64,000 nucleotides of DNA from VRUE01 sp040879985 (GTDB lineage: Bacteria; Actinomycetota; Thermoleophilia; Solirubrobacterales; 70-9). Positions 7,094-14,709 of the stretch are shown one piece after another (position 1 is the first letter of the stretch; each line of letters begins with the position of its first letter). The position numbers and the translations under genes were made by a program. The notes beneath the pieces are model-generated. The model made no database searches. It was given only the letters and a program-made list of their open reading frames with translations, and was not told where the DNA came from. Location of the stretch: contig JBBDJH010000006.1 of the NCBI GenBank assembly GCA_040879985.1, positions 1-64,000 on the forward strand, in the 5' to 3' direction.

Positions 7094-10000
7094 CAGAACT
7101 CAGGCCCCGCGCCGGCGGCGTCCTCGAGCGGCGGCCCTTCCCCGGCGGGCTGCTCGACCGGCCGCTCGTGGCCGGAGAAGTCGGCGAATTTGGGGAAGCG
7201 GTCGAGGAAGACCAGCTTCGGCGCGCCGATCGGCCCGTTCCGATGCTTGGCGATGATCACATCCGCCAGCCCGTCCGGCTCGTCTTCCGGATCGCGGTAG
7301 TAGTCCTCGCGATAGAGGAAGGCGACCAGATCAGCATCCTGCTCGATCGAGTTGTGGACGACGATGTTGTCGGCGACAAAGTTGTGCAGCCCCTCGACGG
7401 TGATGTCGAACACCTCCTCCACCCCATCGGGCTCGATCGAGACGATCGGGTCCCAGTAGGCGTCCCCGAGCGCCAGGTCAGCCAACTCCTCGCAGCGCAC
7501 CGCGGATGCGACCCGCATAGCGCGCTCTCTGCTCAGCCCGCTCCTGTACAGAGCCGATCCGCAGTACTTGGTGTCGATTGCAGCCTGCAGTCGGCGGCTG
7601 GTGACGCCGGCCTGTCGCATGGCGGGCACGACGAGTGCGCGCCATGCCTCCTTCGGGATTACGTCCTTGTTGGGATTTCTCGTCCGCCCCTCGAAGTGCT
7701 CCACGATCGCGCTCGCGTGGCGACCCTTGCGGGCGCCGAGTGCGCCGACGGTCTCAAGGAAGCGCACCAGCTCGGTTCCGCCGCTGACGGTGACGTGGAA
7801 CTGCGCGCGCCCCTTGTGCGGCGCCTCGTGGCGGCTCACCCGAGCGTTGATGTCCAGCCTCAGCAGAAGCGTTTGCACGTCAGCAGCCAGTTGCCGGCTG
7901 CTGGTCGCGTAGTAGACGTTGACGGCCTTCCTTTTGGGACCCCCCAGCCAGACACTGCCGTCGGTGGCCCAGAGGTGACGGAGGAAGGTTGCGATCGCCC
8001 AGCGTGGTTGCCGGAAGACCACGTCCGGCACGCGCTTTTGGTGGGAACGCAGCCCGAACACGCCGAGCTCGTCCAGCCAGGCGGCGACGGGGTTGCGCCT
8101 GCCGTGCGTGAGTCGTTCGGCCGCCGCAATGTAGACCTGGTACCAGCGCCGCTCCCGCTTTACCCGAGGCTTGACCTTGTTGCCGAACACACGCAGGGAG
8201 AGATCCGCGACGTGGTTCGCCAGCTTGTGCTCGTTGCTCGTGTACTGGATGGCGTGGCGGGGAAGGGTGCAGCCATCGCCGATCAGATGACCCAAAAGGG
8301 CCAGTTCGTCCTCGGTCATCGACGGCGCGCCTGTGTCGGGAAGGGTTCCGGGGAGGGCGATTGCGTCGTCAACGCTGAGCTCGTCGAGGCGACGCCAGCC
8401 GGAGATCGTCAGGAATTTGTGGTTGGCGGTGGCCCGGACTGTGCGCCCGAGGCGCGTCGTGAGGCGGAACGCCTGCTTGTGCCCGGTGGAGAACGCGCGG
8501 GTGGCGAGGGCGGGGCGGAGGCGCCAGGTCTCGGGGTCCATTGCCAAGACTTCGAAGCCCTCCCGGCCCACCAGCTCCCTGAGCGGCCGCCTCGTCCCCT
8601 CGCTGGGGAGGTGGACCAGCGAGTCGCCGGTGAGGCATCCCGACTCACGAAGGTCAGAGAGCATCGGCTTTGCCGGGGTGCGCTGCTCGGGGGCGCGGGA
8701 GAGCTGGGAGATCGCCAGCACCGGCACCTCGAGCTCGCGGGCGAGGATCTTCAGGCCGCGGCTCATCTGGCCGACCTGCTCGACCCGGTTGGCGCGCATG
8801 TCGTCGGCGCGCATCAGCTGCAGGTAGTCGACGATGACCAGGCCGAGGCCGCCCTGGTCCTGGGTCTGGGCGTGCAGGCGCCGCGCCTTGGCGCGCAGGT
8901 CGAGCAGGCCGAGGTCGGAGGAGTCGTCGAACCAGAGCGGCGCCTCCTCGAGCTCGTTGCAGGCGCGCACCACCTTCGGCCAGTCTTTCTGCGCGACCTG
9001 CCCCTTGCGCAGCTTGTCGCCCGAGATCCGCGCCCGGCAGGCGATGAAGCGCTGCGCCAGCTCCACCTCCGACATCTCAAGGGAGAAAAAGGCGACCGGC
9101 ATCTGCCGTTTGACCGCCACGTTCTCGGCGATGTTGGCGACTATGGCGCTGTTGTGGACGATGACGTCGTCAGCGACGAAGTTCCGCAGTCCGGGAACGT
9201 CGAGGTCGTAGGTCTCTTCTTCGCCGACATACTCGACCGAGGCGACCTCGTCCCACCAGATGTCCGAGTCGGCCAGCTCCTCGAGAGCGGGCGAGCGGGT
9301 GGCCTCGGCCAGCTCGGTGAGCAAACCGCGTGAGGGGCTGCGCTTGCCGACGTGCCAGTTGTGGGTGCGCGGCCGGCCTGTGACCTCGCTGACATCGGCC
9401 CAGGGGCGCCCGCCCTTGCCGAGCAGCACGTCCTCCCAGACCTCGGGCGGGACCGTGTCGGTGTTGGTCATGCGCGGCGCGACGTCCAGTCGCTCCAGCA
9501 CCTGCGCTTGTTTCTCCTCCTTCCCGGGCACCTGGATCAGTTCGCAGAATCTCCGCATCCCCGCCTGCGAGGTGATCCTGATCTCGCGGGCAACCTTGCC
9601 GGTGCCGTCGTAGACGGGCCGCTTCAGGGTCCGGATCGTCGCCACGATCCCCAGGCGCAGCAGCAGGTGCTGGACGTCGTGGGCCAACCGCTCGCTGATC
9701 GTCGTGTAGCCGATCTGCGCGAGCCTGTCGCTGCAGTAGACGTGTCCGTCACAGGCGTACATCACGCCGAGGAAGCGAGCGAGCTGCTCGTCGTCGAGGC
9801 CGAAGATCGCGTCGGGGACGAACTTGTCCCCTGACCGTCGCCCGAACAAGCCGTGTGACCGCAGTAGCTCGGTCACGGGATTTGGGCACGAGCGAGACCC
9901 AAGAGTGAGATATGAGCTGCCCTTCGCAGTCTCACGTGGTGGTTGGAATCGAACGCCATAGGCGGTGGCAGCCGCCTCCACAGTGTCAACCACTCCAGAT

Positions 10001-11067
10001 TCGGATCCATAGCAGTAGGCGGGTGTGCCCCAGCCGATGGACCCGTCGGCGATGAGAGCCGCAAGAAGGACGATCTCCTCATCGGGCATCCCAACTCGGT
10101 CGCCCATCCGCGGCAATAGTCGTGGCACCGCGATCCGCGCACCCGGCGCAACATTGCCAAGTTGCTCCCATCCCGAACTGGTAAGAACAGGGTGATTGGA
10201 CGTCGCCTCGGTCCACCGCCCCAGGCGGGTTGTCAGCCTGAAGACCTTCTTCGGCCCGTTCGCCGCGATTGCAGCGACCTTGGCCGGCCTCATCTTGAGA
10301 TCTGAGGCGAGAGAGGCGACCCAGACCTCCTCGCCGCGTCTGTGTGCTTCATAGAGCTTCTCGACAGTTAGCCGAGCACCTGATCTCGGATCGTAAACCA
10401 AACTTTGTGCGGATTGGCACTTGCCCATCGCAGGTCTCGCGGCGACGATGATCAGGTTTCCCGGTTGGAAACCCCCCGTGATCGAGTCGATGTCGCGGAA
10501 GCCGGAGGGGGTGCCGGTCATCTCCAGCTCGCCGGTCGAGAGCTTCTCCAGGCGGTCGACCTCGTCGTGGAGGATCTCCGAGAGCAGGCGGAAGTCGCTC
10601 GCCTGCTCTTTGTGGGCGACGTCGAAGAGCAGCTTCTCGGCCCGCTCGGAGAGCTCGCGCGGTTCGCCGTCGCGCTCGTGCACCCAGCCCTGGATCTCCT
10701 GGCCGGCGCCGAGCAGCCGGCGCAGCAGCGAGTTCTGCTGGACGATCTCGGCGTAGTGCTTGGCGTTGCCGGCGGCGGGGACCTTGGCGGCCAGCTCGGA
10801 GACGTAGTGCTTGCCGCCCGCCGCGTCGATCTCGTTGCGCTGTACCAGCGCCTCGCCGACGCTGAGCTCGTCGACCGGCTTCGAGGCGGCGTAGAGGTCG
10901 TGGGCGGCGCGGAAGATCGCCGCGTGCTTTTCGAGGTAGAAGTCCTCGCCGTTGAGCTTGACCTCGTCGATCACCCGGCTCAGCGCCGAGTCGGCTACCA
11001 GCATCGCGCCCAGCACCGATTCCTCGGCCTCGATGTTCTGCGGCGGGACGTGGGTTGCGGAAGCCAC
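7093..11067 (-). CDS. dnaB: Replicative DNA helicase DnaB carrying two inteins
   Basis: Hexameric 5'-3' helicase of the replication fork. The host protein is split into three exteins. The N-terminal domain runs from PPQNIEAEESVLGAML to the P-loop ARPAMGK; the middle extein runs from SAIVANIAENVAVK to DLRESG and includes VIVDYLQLM and SQLSRAPEQR; the C-terminal extein starts SIEQDADLVAFLYRE. Joined, they give about 472 residues, normal for DnaB. I chose GTG at 11067 (VASATHVPPQ) over the upstream start because homology begins there. Both inteins interrupt conserved catalytic sites (P-loop and the RESG/SIEQ motif), the known DnaB insertion points. The gene is in line with rplI upstream and coupled to the loader downstream. 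Confidence 0.96.
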   Translation of the reverse strand: MASATHVPPQNIEAEESVLGAMLVADSALSRVIDEVKLNGEDFYLEKHAAIFRAAHDLYAASKPVDELSVGEALVQRNEIDAAGGKHYVSELAAKVPAAGNAKHYAEIVQQNSLLRRLLGAGQEIQGWVHERDGEPRELSERAEKLLFDVAHKEQASDFRLLSEILHDEVDRLEKLSTGELEMTGTPSGFRDIDSITGGFQPGNLIIVAARPAMGKCQSAQSLVYDPRSGARLTVEKLYEAHRRGEEVWVASLASDLKMRPAKVAAIAANGPKKVFRLTTRLGRWTEATSNHPVLTSSGWEQLGNVAPGARIAVPRLLPRMGDRVGMPDEEIVLLAALIADGSIGWGTPAYCYGSESGVVDTVEAAATAYGVRFQPPRETAKGSSYLTLGSRSCPNPVTELLRSHGLFGRRSGDKFVPDAIFGLDDEQLARFLGVMYACDGHVYCSDRLAQIGYTTISERLAHDVQHLLLRLGIVATIRTLKRPVYDGTGKVAREIRITSQAGMRRFCELIQVPGKEEKQAQVLERLDVAPRMTNTDTVPPEVWEDVLLGKGGRPWADVSEVTGRPRTHNWHVGKRSPSRGLLTELAEATRSPALEELADSDIWWDEVASVEYVGEEETYDLDVPGLRNFVADDVIVHNSAIVANIAENVAVKRQMPVAFFSLEMSEVELAQRFIACRARISGDKLRKGQVAQKDWPKVVRACNELEEAPLWFDDSSDLGLLDLRAKARRLHAQTQDQGGLGLVIVDYLQLMRADDMRANRVEQVGQMSRGLKILARELEVPVLAISQLSRAPEQRTPAKPMLSDLRESGCLTGDSLVHLPSEGTRRPLRELVGREGFEVLAMDPETWRLRPALATRAFSTGHKQAFRLTTRLGRTVRATANHKFLTISGWRRLDELSVDDAIALPGTLPDTGAPSMTEDELALLGHLIGDGCTLPRHAIQYTSNEHKLANHVADLSLRVFGNKVKPRVKRERRWYQVYIAAAERLTHGRRNPVAAWLDELGVFGLRSHQKRVPDVVFRQPRWAIATFLRHLWATDGSVWLGGPKRKAVNVYYATSSRQLAADVQTLLLRLDINARVSRHEAPHKGRAQFHVTVSGGTELVRFLETVGALGARKGRHASAIVEHFEGRTRNPNKDVIPKEAWRALVVPAMRQAGVTSRRLQAAIDTKYCGSALYRSGLSRERAMRVASAVRCEELADLALGDAYWDPIVSIEPDGVEEVFDITVEGLHNFVADNIVVHNSIEQDADLVAFLYREDYYRDPEDEPDGLADVIIAKHRNGPIGAPKLVFLDRFPKFADFSGHERPVEQPAGEGPPLEDAAGAGPEF
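7351..8637 (-). other. DnaB intein 2 (RESG/SIEQ site), with LAGLIDADG endonuclease
   Basis: A 429-residue in-frame intein. It starts with Cys (CLTGDSLVHLPSEGTRRPL), has the block B-like TANHKFLTISGW, and ends NFVADNIVVHN followed by the +1 Ser of the extein. Two DOD homing-endonuclease motifs are present: LLGHLIGDGCT (about residues 114-124) and LRHLWATDGSVW (219-230). The boundaries lie exactly between DLRESG and SIEQ. The splicing residues (Cys1, block B His, terminal His-Asn, +1 Ser) are all present, so splicing should be active. The endonuclease also looks intact, which is consistent with recent or maintained homing. Confidence 0.95.
9151..10419 (-). other. DnaB intein 1 (P-loop site), with LAGLIDADG endonuclease
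   Basis: A 423-residue intein inserted directly after the P-loop Lys (ARPAMGK) and before Ser. It begins CQSAQSLVYDPRSGARL, has block B TSNHPVLTSSGW and ends NFVADDVIVHN. The DOD motifs are LLAALIADGSIG (about residues 118-129) and FLGVMYACDGHVY (216-228). The half near 9870-10420 looks richer in A/T than the exteins, consistent with horizontal acquisition. All splicing residues are present. It is only moderately similar to intein 2, so I do not read the two as a recent duplication of each other. Confidence 0.95.
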
Positions 11068-11126
11068 CCGCCTACGTTGCCACACCGGCAGGCGGTGAAG
11101 CGGAGGAGACTCCGCTATTTAGTGAC

Positions 11127-11732
11127 TTAGGCTGCCGGGATCTGGCCCGCGGCCTCCTGGCGCTGCTCGCCGCGGCGCAGCATCCGCTGGGTGAGGATCG
11201 CGATGCTGAGGATCGCCGTCGCGCCGAGGCTGAGCTGGACGCTGAGCAGGCCCTCGCGGGTCCAGTAGACGTCGCGCAGGTCGAGCAGCAGCGCCGCCTC
11301 GTCGAAGGTCAGCCCCATGCCCGCGCCCATCGGGATCGCCAGCCGGTCCTCGAGCGCGTCGTTGTCGGTCAGCAGCGCCGCGGTGCCGGAGGCGAAGCCA
11401 AGCAGGATCCCGGGGACGAAGTGGTGGATGTGGCGGCCGCCGACGCTGACGTTCTGGAACGGCCACCACTGATCGCGGATGCCCCAGGTGGACACGCGGA
11501 CGAGCGTGAAGGCGCCGAGGAAGCCCGCCAGCAGGTTGAAGAGCACCGTCTCGCTGCGCGGGGTCGCTTCGTAGCCGCTGACCGCGACGCCGACCGTGTC
11601 GAGCGCCGCCGCCGGCGCCGCTTCGACCAGAGCTTCGCCGTCGCGCTCATGCGCGCGGCGCTGCAGCATCCGCCCGAACTGGCCGGCCAGGACCACTCCG
11701 GCGCCGCCCAGCGAGAACACCGCCAGCCCCAC
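11127..11732 (-). CDS. Integral membrane protein of unknown function
   Basis: I do not recognise the family by name. The 201-residue protein has about four or five hydrophobic segments: VGLAVFSLGGAGVVLAG at the N-terminus, LLAGFLGAFTLVRV, HHFVPGILLGFASGTAALL, MGLTFDEAALLL and LSLGATAILSIAILTQ. A His-His-Phe motif (GGRHIHHFVPGI) and Asp/Glu in the membrane-facing region are notable. The most likely start is GTG at 11732; longer in-frame starts are possible because the frame stays open upstream toward rplI. It lies between dnaB and rplI on the same strand, probably in the same transcript. Confidence 0.7.
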   Translation of the reverse strand: MGLAVFSLGGAGVVLAGQFGRMLQRRAHERDGEALVEAAPAAALDTVGVAVSGYEATPRSETVLFNLLAGFLGAFTLVRVSTWGIRDQWWPFQNVSVGGRHIHHFVPGILLGFASGTAALLTDNDALEDRLAIPMGAGMGLTFDEAALLLDLRDVYWTREGLLSVQLSLGATAILSIAILTQRMLRRGEQRQEAAGQIPAA

Positions 11733-11812
11733 CGTCGCCCGCTCCGACTGCGCCCAGCCGAACCGGGTGCGCGCCCTGGCGCGGCGGGTCAGGCGAGTTG
11801 GAAGACGCAGCC

Positions 11813-12265
11813 TCAGCTCTCCTCGGCGACGATCGTCTTCACCGAGGCGACCGTGCCGTCGGCGAGCTCGATCTCGACCATATGGGTGCCGATCTCGCGG
11901 ATCGGCTGCTCGAGCCGGACCTTGCGCCGGTCGATGCGCAGGTCGCGCGCCTCGCGGATCGCCTCGACGATCTCCTTGGCGCCGACCGAGCCGAAGAGCT
12001 TGCCGCCGTCGTCGGCCCGCTGCTGGATCGTCAGCACGGTTTTGGAGAGCAGCGAGGCGGCCTGCTCTTCGCGTTCGGCCCGCAGCGCCGCGGCCCTTTC
12101 CGCCGCCGCCTGGCGCTGCTGCGCCTGCTCCAGGGCCCCCGGCGTGGCGGGGGCGGCGAGCTTGCGGGGGATCAGGAAGTTGCGCAGGTAGCCCGGGGCG
12201 ACGTCGATCGGTTCACCGCGCTGGCCGAGGCTCTCGACGTCCTCGAGCAGGATCGCCTGGGTCAT
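11813..12265 (-). CDS. rplI: 50S ribosomal protein bL9
   Basis: Component of the large ribosomal subunit. The 150-residue sequence starts MTQAILLEDVESLGQRGEPIDVAPGYLRNFLIPRKLA, the standard bL9 N-terminal domain. The long connecting helix is rich in Ala, Glu and Arg, and the C-terminal domain includes KLFGSVGAKEIVEAI and ELADGTVASVKTIVAEES. Length is typical. The start ATG overlaps the rpsR stop (TGATG), showing translational coupling within the rpsF-ssb-rpsR-rplI cluster. Confidence 0.97.
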   Translation of the reverse strand: MTQAILLEDVESLGQRGEPIDVAPGYLRNFLIPRKLAAPATPGALEQAQQRQAAAERAAALRAEREEQAASLLSKTVLTIQQRADDGGKLFGSVGAKEIVEAIREARDLRIDRRKVRLEQPIREIGTHMVEIELADGTVASVKTIVAEES

Positions 12266-12528
12266 CAGCGCTCTCCGACGTAGGGCAGCAGGGCGATCTC
12301 CCGCGCCCGCTTCACCGCCACGGAGAGCTGCCGCTGGTGCTTGCGCGAGAGCCCGGTCACCCGCCGCCCGCGCGTCTTCCCCTTGTCGGAGAGGAAGCGG
12401 CGCAGCAGGTTGAGGTCCTTGTAGTCGACCGACTCGGAGGTGATCCGGGTGTATTTGCGCGGCCGCACGCGGTCCGCGCCGCGGCGTCCACGGCGGGGTG
12501 CGTCGTCGTTGTCTCGGTCTCGGGCCAT
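12265..12528 (-). CDS. rpsR: 30S ribosomal protein bS18
   Basis: Small-subunit protein that pairs with bS6. The 87-residue sequence has the conserved YKDLNLLRRFLSDKGKTRGRRVTGLSRKHQRQLSVAVKRAREIALLPY core. The zinc-binding Cys residues of the C+ paralogue form are absent, so it is the C- type, which usually does not need zinc. The N-terminal extension (MARDRDNDDAPRRGRRG) is basic. It ends overlapping rplI. A palindromic element separates it from ssb, which is usually directly upstream. Confidence 0.97.
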   Translation of the reverse strand: MARDRDNDDAPRRGRRGADRVRPRKYTRITSESVDYKDLNLLRRFLSDKGKTRGRRVTGLSRKHQRQLSVAVKRAREIALLPYVGER

Positions 12529-12546
12529 AAGCGGCCCGCAATCCTA

Positions 12547-12648
12547 CCGAGAACGGCCAGGCGCCACCATGCGGCGTCGTCGGTCGCTCGCGTGCAGGGC
12601 ACGCCACGCTCCCTGCCTCCTTGCCTGGTGACGCCTGGCCGTCCTCGG
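12547..12648. repeat. Palindromic element between ssb and rpsR
   Basis: A 23-bp stem with two mismatches (12547-12569 with 12626-12648) encloses a 56-nt core. The core contains smaller stems, such as GCGTGC/GCACGC (12590-12604) and GCAGGG/CCCTGC (12594-12616), which cannot form at the same time. It interrupts the ribosomal operon between two genes usually only a few bases apart. I found no second copy in this window. It could be an attenuator tuning rpsR-rplI relative to ssb, or an inserted palindromic element. Confidence 0.65.
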
Positions 12649-12652
12649 CGAT

Positions 12653-13150
12653 TTAAAACGGGATGTCGTCGCCGCCGCCACTGCCGCCCGTGCCGGAGCC
12701 TGCGCCCGCGGGCGCGGCGTCGTAGTCGGAGGTGTCGGCGGGCGTGTCGCTCTGCGGGGTGAAGCCGTTGCCGTTGCCGCCGCCACCACCTCCGCCGCCC
12801 CCACCATCGCGCGAGCCGAGGAACTGGACGGAGTTGGCGACGATCTGCACCGCCTGGCGTTTGCCGCTGCCGTCTTTGGCTTCCCACTCGCGCCAGTCGA
12901 GGCGCCCTTCGACCGCGACGGGGCGGCCCTTGTTGAGGTAGTTGGCGCAGTTGTCGCCCTGGGCGCCGAAGACGACGACGTTGAAGTAGTTGGGCTTGTC
13001 GACCCATTCGCCGGTCGAGCCGTCCTTGCGGCGGCTGTTGACCGCCACGCGCAGCTCGCAGACCGTCGTGCCGCCGCCGGTGCTGCGCAGCTCGGGGTCC
13101 TTGGTCAGGTTTCCGGTGATGACCACCACGTTGATGTTCGAAGCCGCCAC
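12653..13150 (-). CDS. ssb: Single-stranded DNA-binding protein
   Basis: Coats single-stranded DNA in replication and repair. The OB fold starts NINVVVITGNLTKDPELRSTGGGTTVCELRVAVNSR and includes YFNVVVFGAQGDNCANYLNKGRPVAVEGRLDWREWE. A run of at least ten Gly then leads into a flexible linker and the acidic tip DDIPF that recruits partner proteins. GTG at 13150 is preferred: GAGGAG lies 8 nt upstream, while a GTG nine bases earlier overlaps that site. About 165 residues, normal for the family. It sits downstream of rpsF on the same strand, with a 130-nt gap. Confidence 0.96.
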   Translation of the reverse strand: MAASNINVVVITGNLTKDPELRSTGGGTTVCELRVAVNSRRKDGSTGEWVDKPNYFNVVVFGAQGDNCANYLNKGRPVAVEGRLDWREWEAKDGSGKRQAVQIVANSVQFLGSRDGGGGGGGGGGNGNGFTPQSDTPADTSDYDAAPAGAGSGTGGSGGGDDIPF

Positions 13151-13281
13151 GGCTCTCACTCCTCAAGATCGTTTATCGAGATACCAGTCTAAGAGCGCAG
13201 GCGGCGCAACTCTCCCCCCCAAGGCCGGAAATTAGGACCTATATCCCTACGGCGCGGGGCCTGGGCGAAGAGATGAAGCGG

Positions 13282-13974
13282 CTAGGCGGCGGAGTCGCCG
13301 GGCTTGCCCTCGGCGTCCTCGGCGGGCGCCTCGGGCTCGGCGGCAGGCTCGGCAGTCTCCGGCTCCGCGGGGGGCTCGGGCGTCTCGGCCGCGGGCTCAG
13401 GAGTGGCGGCGGCGGGCTCTGCGGTCTCGGCAACGGGCTCTGCGGCTGCGACCTCGGGCTCGCCGGCGTCCGCAGCGGGCTCTGCCTCGGCCGGCGGCTC
13501 TGCGACTGCGACGGGCGCCGCTGCCGCGGGCTCTGCCTCGGCTGGAGGAGCGGCAGGGGCGGCCGGGGGTGCCTCCGCGGCGGGCGCCGCCTGCGGCGCC
13601 TCGGCGGGCCGCTCGCGCGACGCGCCGGGGCCGGGGGCGCTGGTCGGCGGCGGCGCCAGCACGGGGGTGTCGGCGTCGACTTTGAAAACCCGGAAGCGCA
13701 GCACGCCGTCGGCGATCTTGAGGTTGTGGTCGAGCTGCTCAAGCAGCTCGGTTGGCGCCTCGAAGCGGAACCAGCGGTAATCGGCCTCGGTGCGCCGGTC
13801 GATCTCGTAGGCCATCTTGCGCAGGCCCCAGACGTTCTCGTGCTTCAGCGTCCCGGTCGCCTCGATCTGCCCCTTGACCTCCTTGGCCACAGCATCGCGC
13901 CCCGGGGCATCCTGTCCCGGGTCCAACATCAAGACCAGCTCGTATTCGCGTGGTGCGGCCAAACGGCGTCGCAC
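13282..13974 (-). CDS. rpsF: 30S ribosomal protein bS6 with a very long acidic Ala/Pro/Glu tail
   Basis: Small-subunit protein and partner of bS18. The folded domain (APREYELVLMLDPGQDA ... GVLRFRVFKVDADTPVL) is normal for bS6. It is followed by about 130 residues of low-complexity Ala-Pro-Glu sequence, such as repeated PEPAAE-type units, ending KPGDSAA. bS6 proteins of other bacteria have short tails, sometimes glutamylated. The start is uncertain: GTG at 13974 or TTG at 13962. A TATAGT hexamer (13973-13978) overlaps the first and would make the second nearly leaderless. A palindromic element lies 20 nt upstream. Codon periodicity continues through the tail, so it is not a frame artefact. Confidence 0.92.
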   Translation of the reverse strand: MRRRLAAPREYELVLMLDPGQDAPGRDAVAKEVKGQIEATGTLKHENVWGLRKMAYEIDRRTEADYRWFRFEAPTELLEQLDHNLKIADGVLRFRVFKVDADTPVLAPPPTSAPGPGASRERPAEAPQAAPAAEAPPAAPAAPPAEAEPAAAAPVAVAEPPAEAEPAADAGEPEVAAAEPVAETAEPAAATPEPAAETPEPPAEPETAEPAAEPEAPAEDAEGKPGDSAA

Positions 13975-13993
13975 TATAGCGACGGTGTTGGGG

Positions 13994-14112
13994 CGCGGGG
14001 CTACCGGGTGACCCTCCCGGCTCAACTTTTTCCGAAGGCAGATGGCGGCCGTCCGCGGGTGTCGCCGCGGAAAAAGTACAAGCCGCCGGGAGGGTCACCC
14101 GGCATCCCCGCG
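13994..14112. repeat. Palindromic element family 1, copy 2
   Basis: A 28-bp stem with two mismatches (13994-14021 with 14085-14112) surrounds the inner repeat ACTTTTTCCG (14025-14034) / CGGAAAAAGT (14068-14077) and the central CGGCCGTCCGCG (14046-14057). The core is closely similar to copy 1 at 6245, whereas the outer arms are unrelated in sequence but still self-complementary. It lies upstream of rpsF and just past the stop of the gene ending at 14128. Confidence 0.8.
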
Positions 14113-14127
14113 TCGGGCGGCCTTGGC

Positions 14128-14622
14128 TTAGTGGGGCGCGAACTCGGCCGAACCGTCGCCGGGGGGTGGGGGAGCTGACGGGACAGTGGGCACCGGTGTC
14201 GGTTCGGGGGCCGGAGCCGACTGTGGGTCGACGGGGGCGATGGTTTCGGCGGGCGGGCCCTGTCGTCGGGTGGGGGTGCCCGTCCGGGGCTGGGTTTTTC
14301 GCCTCTGAGTTCGCGGCCGTCCGCGATCGCGGTTGGGGCGAAAAACAGGACGCCGCCCCTCCCGGGCACCCCCGCCCGACGCCACCCGCCCGAGACGCCG
14401 TTTCGGCTGACGCCTATCCACCTCCGGCGGCGCCGCCACACCCCGCTGTCGCCTTTCCAGCTCAACCGGCGCAGCCACAACCCGCGGCAGCCCCACGTCA
14501 GCCGGCAACGGCTCCGGCGCCGGAGGTTTCAACAGCGCCGGAACGAGCTGCAACGCAACAAGCCCGGCAAGCAAGACGGCCACCCCCTTGGCCGCAAGCT
14601 GCCAGCGAACGCGCAATCTCAT
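14128..14622 (-). CDS. Small membrane-anchored protein interrupted in frame by a palindromic element
   Basis: Function unknown. The N-terminus MRLRVRWQLAAKGVAVLLAGLVALQLVPALL is a single membrane anchor. The rest is disordered: a Pro/Val/Arg-rich linker, an Arg-rich stretch of about 40 residues and a Pro/Ala tail ending SAEFAPH. The Arg-rich part is encoded by palindromic element copy 3 (14265-14380), so the element adds residues without breaking the frame. It lies upstream of rpsF with copy 2 between them. The low complexity makes homology hard to judge, and the coding status rests on the open frame and membrane anchor. Confidence 0.6.
   Translation of the reverse strand: MRLRVRWQLAAKGVAVLLAGLVALQLVPALLKPPAPEPLPADVGLPRVVAAPVELERRQRGVAAPPEVDRRQPKRRLGRVASGGGAREGRRPVFRPNRDRGRPRTQRRKTQPRTGTPTRRQGPPAETIAPVDPQSAPAPEPTPVPTVPSAPPPPGDGSAEFAPH
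14265..14380. repeat. Palindromic element family 1, copy 3, inside a coding sequence
   Basis: 26-nt arms (14265-14290 with 14355-14380; a few mismatches) enclose GTTTTTCGCC (14294-14303) / GGCGAAAAAC (14337-14346) and the central CGGCCGTCCGCG (14314-14325). The inner arms differ from copies 1 and 2 but have changed on both sides, so pairing is kept. It lies in the open frame of the gene at 14128-14622, in the same reading strand, without stop codons. Confidence 0.75.
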
Positions 14623-14709
14623 ACCCCTCTAAGCCTGTGGCTCGCCGAATTCTCCCCCAGCTACCCCCTCCAAATCGAGGAGCTTGCGCCAACTGCGGCC
14701 TATGGAGAT

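Noticed and set aside
11055..12762. Overlapping open frames on the plus strand opposite rplI, rpsR and the membrane protein
   Set aside because: Shadows of the minus-strand ribosomal genes in GC-rich DNA; the true frames are identified by homology.
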